From Actinokineospora sp. NBRC 105648 (GTDB lineage: Bacteria > Actinomycetota > Actinomycetes > Mycobacteriales > Pseudonocardiaceae), in contig NZ_BSTR01000010.1 in NCBI RefSeq assembly GCF_030269645.1, positions 62,001-126,000 of the forward strand: a DNA stretch of 64,000 bases, written 5' to 3'. Under the pieces are notes generated by a model. It made no database searches, had not been told where the DNA came from, and saw only the letters and a program-made list of their open reading frames with translations. The translations under genes were made by a program, and so were the position numbers. Below, in pieces: positions 61,465 through 64,000 of this stretch (position 1 is the stretch's first letter; each line of letters opens with the position of its first letter).

Positions 61465-62714
61465 GTCCTGTCCCCCTTGTCAGTTGTCGCGGCCCGCACG
61501 ACCACGGCCGCGTTGAACCCCCATCGCCCCCGCGCCAGCACCAGCGCGGCGCCCAGCGGCGCGGCTCGCGGCTCGCCCCGGACGAGGTCGATCCCGTACT
61601 CCGACGGCACGTCCGCGCTGGCCCCGCTCGCCGGGATGACCCCGTCGCGGATCGCCAGCAGCGCGGTCACCACGTCCACCGGCCCGCCACCGGAGTACAG
61701 CCGCCCGGTCAACGCCTTGGGCACGGTGACCGGCACACCCCCGGGGCCGAACACCCCGCGGATCGCCTCGGCCTCGGCCGCGTCCAGCTCCGGGACCCCG
61801 GCCCCGTCGGCGAAGACCACGTCGACCTCGGCGGGGGTCAACCCCGCGTCGGTGATCGCCAGCTCGGCCGCGCGGCGCAGCCCGGGTGGGCGCCCACTGC
61901 CGGGGCGCGGGTCGAAGGTCGCCGCGTAGCCGGCGATCTCGCCGTGCGGACGGGAGATCCCGCGGGCCAGCGCGCTTGCCTGGTCCTCCAAGACCAGGAT
62001 CGCGCCGCCCTCGCCGGGCACGTGTCCCGCCGCGCGCTTGTCGAACGGCAGGTACGCCAGCGCCGGGTCGGTCGCCGTGCTCACCCGCCCACCCGCCAGC
62101 TGCGCGGCCCAGCCCCACGGGTCCAGCGCCGAGTCGACCCCGCCCGCCACCACCAGCGGCGTCCCGGCGCGCACCGTGCGGCGGGCGTGGCCGAGCGCGT
62201 CGAGCCCGCCCGCCTGCTCGCCGACCAGCGCCGCGCCCGGACCGCGTAGCTCGTTGCGGATGGAGATCTGGCCGGTGTTGACCGCGTAGAACCACGCGAA
62301 GGACTCGTAGACCGAGACGAACCCCGGTCCCTTGGCCCAGAGCTTGCGGAACTCGCGGTGGGTGAACTCGAAGCCGCCCAGCGCGTTGGCCAGCACGGTG
62401 CCCTTGTCGTAGTCGCGCAGGGTGGACCGGTCGACCCGCGCGTCGAGCAGCGCCCAGTCGGCCGAGGCCAGCGCCAGCCGGGTCGAGGTGTCGGTCTGCG
62501 GCAGCAGCCTGCTCGGCAGGTGCGCGGCCGGGTCGAAGTCCTCGACCTGCCCGGCGAGCCCGCTCGGGTAGCCGGTCGCGTCGAACCGGGTCAGCGCGCC
62601 GATGCCGCTCTCGCCCGCCAGCACGGCCTTCCAGTACCGCTCGGTGCCCACCCCGTTCGGCGCGACCACCGCCATCCCGGTCACCACCGTCGACCCCATC
62701 GCCGTCACCCCCAT
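61461..62714 (-). CDS. Chain-length factor (ketosynthase beta)
   Basis: 417 residues, ketosynthase fold. The active-site Cys is replaced by Gln167 in LVGEQAGGLDALGHA, the signature of chain-length factors, which prime by malonyl decarboxylation and set chain length. C-terminal motifs YLPFDKRAAGHVPGEGGAIL and GRLYSGGGPVDVVTALLAIR fit. It overlaps KS-alpha at one base and ACP at four bases, as usual in the minimal PKS. Confidence 0.96.
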   Translation of the reverse strand: MGVTAMGSTVVTGMAVVAPNGVGTERYWKAVLAGESGIGALTRFDATGYPSGLAGQVEDFDPAAHLPSRLLPQTDTSTRLALASADWALLDARVDRSTLRDYDKGTVLANALGGFEFTHREFRKLWAKGPGFVSVYESFAWFYAVNTGQISIRNELRGPGAALVGEQAGGLDALGHARRTVRAGTPLVVAGGVDSALDPWGWAAQLAGGRVSTATDPALAYLPFDKRAAGHVPGEGGAILVLEDQASALARGISRPHGEIAGYAATFDPRPGSGRPPGLRRAAELAITDAGLTPAEVDVVFADGAGVPELDAAEAEAIRGVFGPGGVPVTVPKALTGRLYSGGGPVDVVTALLAIRDGVIPASGASADVPSEYGIDLVRGEPRAAPLGAALVLARGRWGFNAAVVVRAATTDKGDRT

Positions 62715-63976
62715 CACCGCCTCCCCGGCGCGCGCAGCACCATCGCGCTCTGGAAGCCGCCGAACCCGCTGCCCACCGACAGCACCGTGTCCACGGTCAG
62801 CTCGCGCGCGGTCAGCGGCACGTAGTCCAGGTCGCACTCGGGGTCCGGCCGGTGCAGGTTCGCCGTCGGCGGCACCACGTCGTGCCGGATCGCCAGCGCG
62901 GACGCGGCGATCTCGATCGAGCCGATCGCGCCCAGCGAGTGCCCCACCATCGACTTGATCGAGCTGACCGGTACCCGCCGCGCGTGCTCGCCCAGCGCCC
63001 GCTTGAAGGCGGCCGTCTCGTGCCGGTCGTTCTGCTTGGTGCCCGACCCGTGCGCGTTGACGTAGTCCACCGCCGACGGGTCCACTTCGGACTCGTCGAG
63101 CGCCACCCGGATCGCCTCGGCCAGCTCGCGGCCGTCGGTCTTCAGCCCGGTCATGTGGTAGGCGTTGCACCGGGTGGCGAAGCCGGTGACCTCGGCGTAC
63201 GGGGTCGCGCCGCGGGCCAGCGCGGCCCCGAGCTCCTCGAGCACGAACACCGCCGCGCCCTCGGCGAGCACGAACCCGTTGCGCGAGGCGTCGAACGGGC
63301 GCGAGGCGTGCCCGGGGTCGTCGTTGTAGGTGCTGGTGGCCTTGATCGCGTCGAAGCAGGCCACCACGATGGGCGTGATCGGCGTGTCGGTCGCACCGGC
63401 CACCGCGGTGTCCACGGTGCCCTCCCGGATCAGCCGCACCGCGTAGCCGACGGCGTCCAGCCCGGAGGTGCACCCGTCGGACACCATCGTCACCGGCCCC
63501 TCCGCACCGACCGTCCACGCCACCTCGGCGGCCATCACGCCCGGGCTCAGGTAGTCGAACATGTGCGGCGACAGGTAAGCCGGGTCGGCGAGCCACTCCC
63601 GGCCGCTGTCGGACATCACCAGGTACTCGTTCTCCAGGCTGGTCGCCGCGGCCACCGCGCTGCCCAGCACCACCCCGACCCGGTGCGGGTCCACCCCCGC
63701 GAACGCCACACCGCTGTCGGCGACCGCCTCGCGCGCGCACGCCACGGCGAACTGCGTCGCCCGGTCCATCCGCCGCAGCTCGCGCGGGGTGATGCCCTCC
63801 AGCGCCGGGTCGAAGTCCACCTCACCCGCCACCCGCGAGCGGAACGGCGAGGCGTCGAAGGACGAGATCGGCCGGGTGGCCGTGCGCCCCGCGGTGAGCA
63901 GGTCCCAGAACTCCTTGGTGCCGCGGCCTCCCGGCGCGCGGACACCGATGCCGGTGATGACCACCCGGCGGCTCAT
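62714..63976 (-). CDS. Ketosynthase alpha of type II polyketide synthase
   Basis: 420 residues. Catalytic Cys169 in [15 protein letters not shown], His309 in [11 protein letters not shown] and His346 in [10 protein letters not shown]. The opening [15 protein letters not shown] is standard. It condenses malonyl-ACP units with the chain-length factor. ATG start at 63974-63976; upstream is only 24 bp before the window edge, so any earlier genes of the cluster are not visible. Minimal PKS order: KS, CLF, ACP, ARO/CYC. Confidence 0.97.
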   Translation of the reverse strand: MSRRVVITGIGVRAPGGRGTKEFWDLLTAGRTATRPISSFDASPFRSRVAGEVDFDPALEGITPRELRRMDRATQFAVACAREAVADSGVAFAGVDPHRVGVVLGSAVAAATSLENEYLVMSDSGREWLADPAYLSPHMFDYLSPGVMAAEVAWTVGAEGPVTMVSDGCTSGLDAVGYAVRLIREGTVDTAVAGATDTPITPIVVACFDAIKATSTYNDDPGHASRPFDASRNGFVLAEGAAVFVLEELGAALARGATPYAEVTGFATRCNAYHMTGLKTDGRELAEAIRVALDESEVDPSAVDYVNAHGSGTKQNDRHETAAFKRALGEHARRVPVSSIKSMVGHSLGAIGSIEIAASALAIRHDVVPPTANLHRPDPECDLDYVPLTARELTVDTVLSVGSGFGGFQSAMVLRAPGRR

Positions 63977-64000
63977 CGCGCACCGTCGCAAGAGAACATC

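Overview
This is very GC-rich DNA with dense, often 4-bp-overlapping genes and many GTG starts, typical of a filamentous actinomycete. A geosmin synthase, a type II polyketide locus, a class E-type (LAxTG) surface protein and actinomycete-style regulators point to Actinomycetes, perhaps Pseudonocardiales; that last step is inference. No tRNA, rRNA or CRISPR array was seen.

Layout. 0-10 kb is mostly housekeeping and small regulatory modules: malQ, a P450-ferredoxin pair, hisG, two ArsR/SRPBCC pairs in opposite orientations, a VOC protein and a STAS protein. 10-15 kb holds an FAD monooxygenase, an MFS exporter and geosmin synthase. At 15.39-17.28 kb lies an IS5-like element bounded by matching inverted ends and a TTA duplication. 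Its transposase is broken, it contains a fragment of an acetate-symporter gene, and it carries a gene for a protein with four cold-shock domains.

17.3-29.1 kb is the least familiar part. Two degenerate adenylate-ligase-like genes, two FemAB/GNAT-like transferases, a flippase-like protein, another membrane protein and a zinc-ribbon protein with a minisatellite insert lie beside a translationally coupled epimerase, glycosyltransferase and ATP-grasp operon. It looks like a locus that builds and exports a modified surface glycan or peptide-glycan. This is the best candidate here for an undescribed system.

29-35 kb has transposase debris, a YtcJ-like amidohydrolase and a signalling group: a stand-alone kinase dimerisation domain, a hybrid histidine kinase, a double-domain KaiC-like ATPase and a single-domain receiver. 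35-46 kb is a cell-surface region: a 1413-residue repeat protein with calcium-type loops and an LAxTG sorting signal, a WxL/DUF916-like group that includes a DUF3494 (ice-binding fold) fusion, and a repeat-bearing membrane protein. 46-50 kb has an Rsm22-like methyltransferase, repeats, an orphan sigma region 4 protein and a LysR regulator. 50-53 kb encodes a secreted M9-type collagenase.

53-64 kb is one side of an aromatic (type II) polyketide cluster that runs off the right edge: KS-alpha, chain-length factor, ACP, didomain aromatase/cyclase, an ActIII-like ketoreductase, a Baeyer-Villiger monooxygenase, a bicovalent-flavin oxidase, an acyl-CoA-dehydrogenase-like oxygenase and a SnoaL-like protein.

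A family of large palindromic non-coding elements occurs near 0.1, 6.0, 47.8 and 48.0 kb. The 47.7-48.3 kb composite is a near copy of the sequence at the left window edge, 47.8 kb away.
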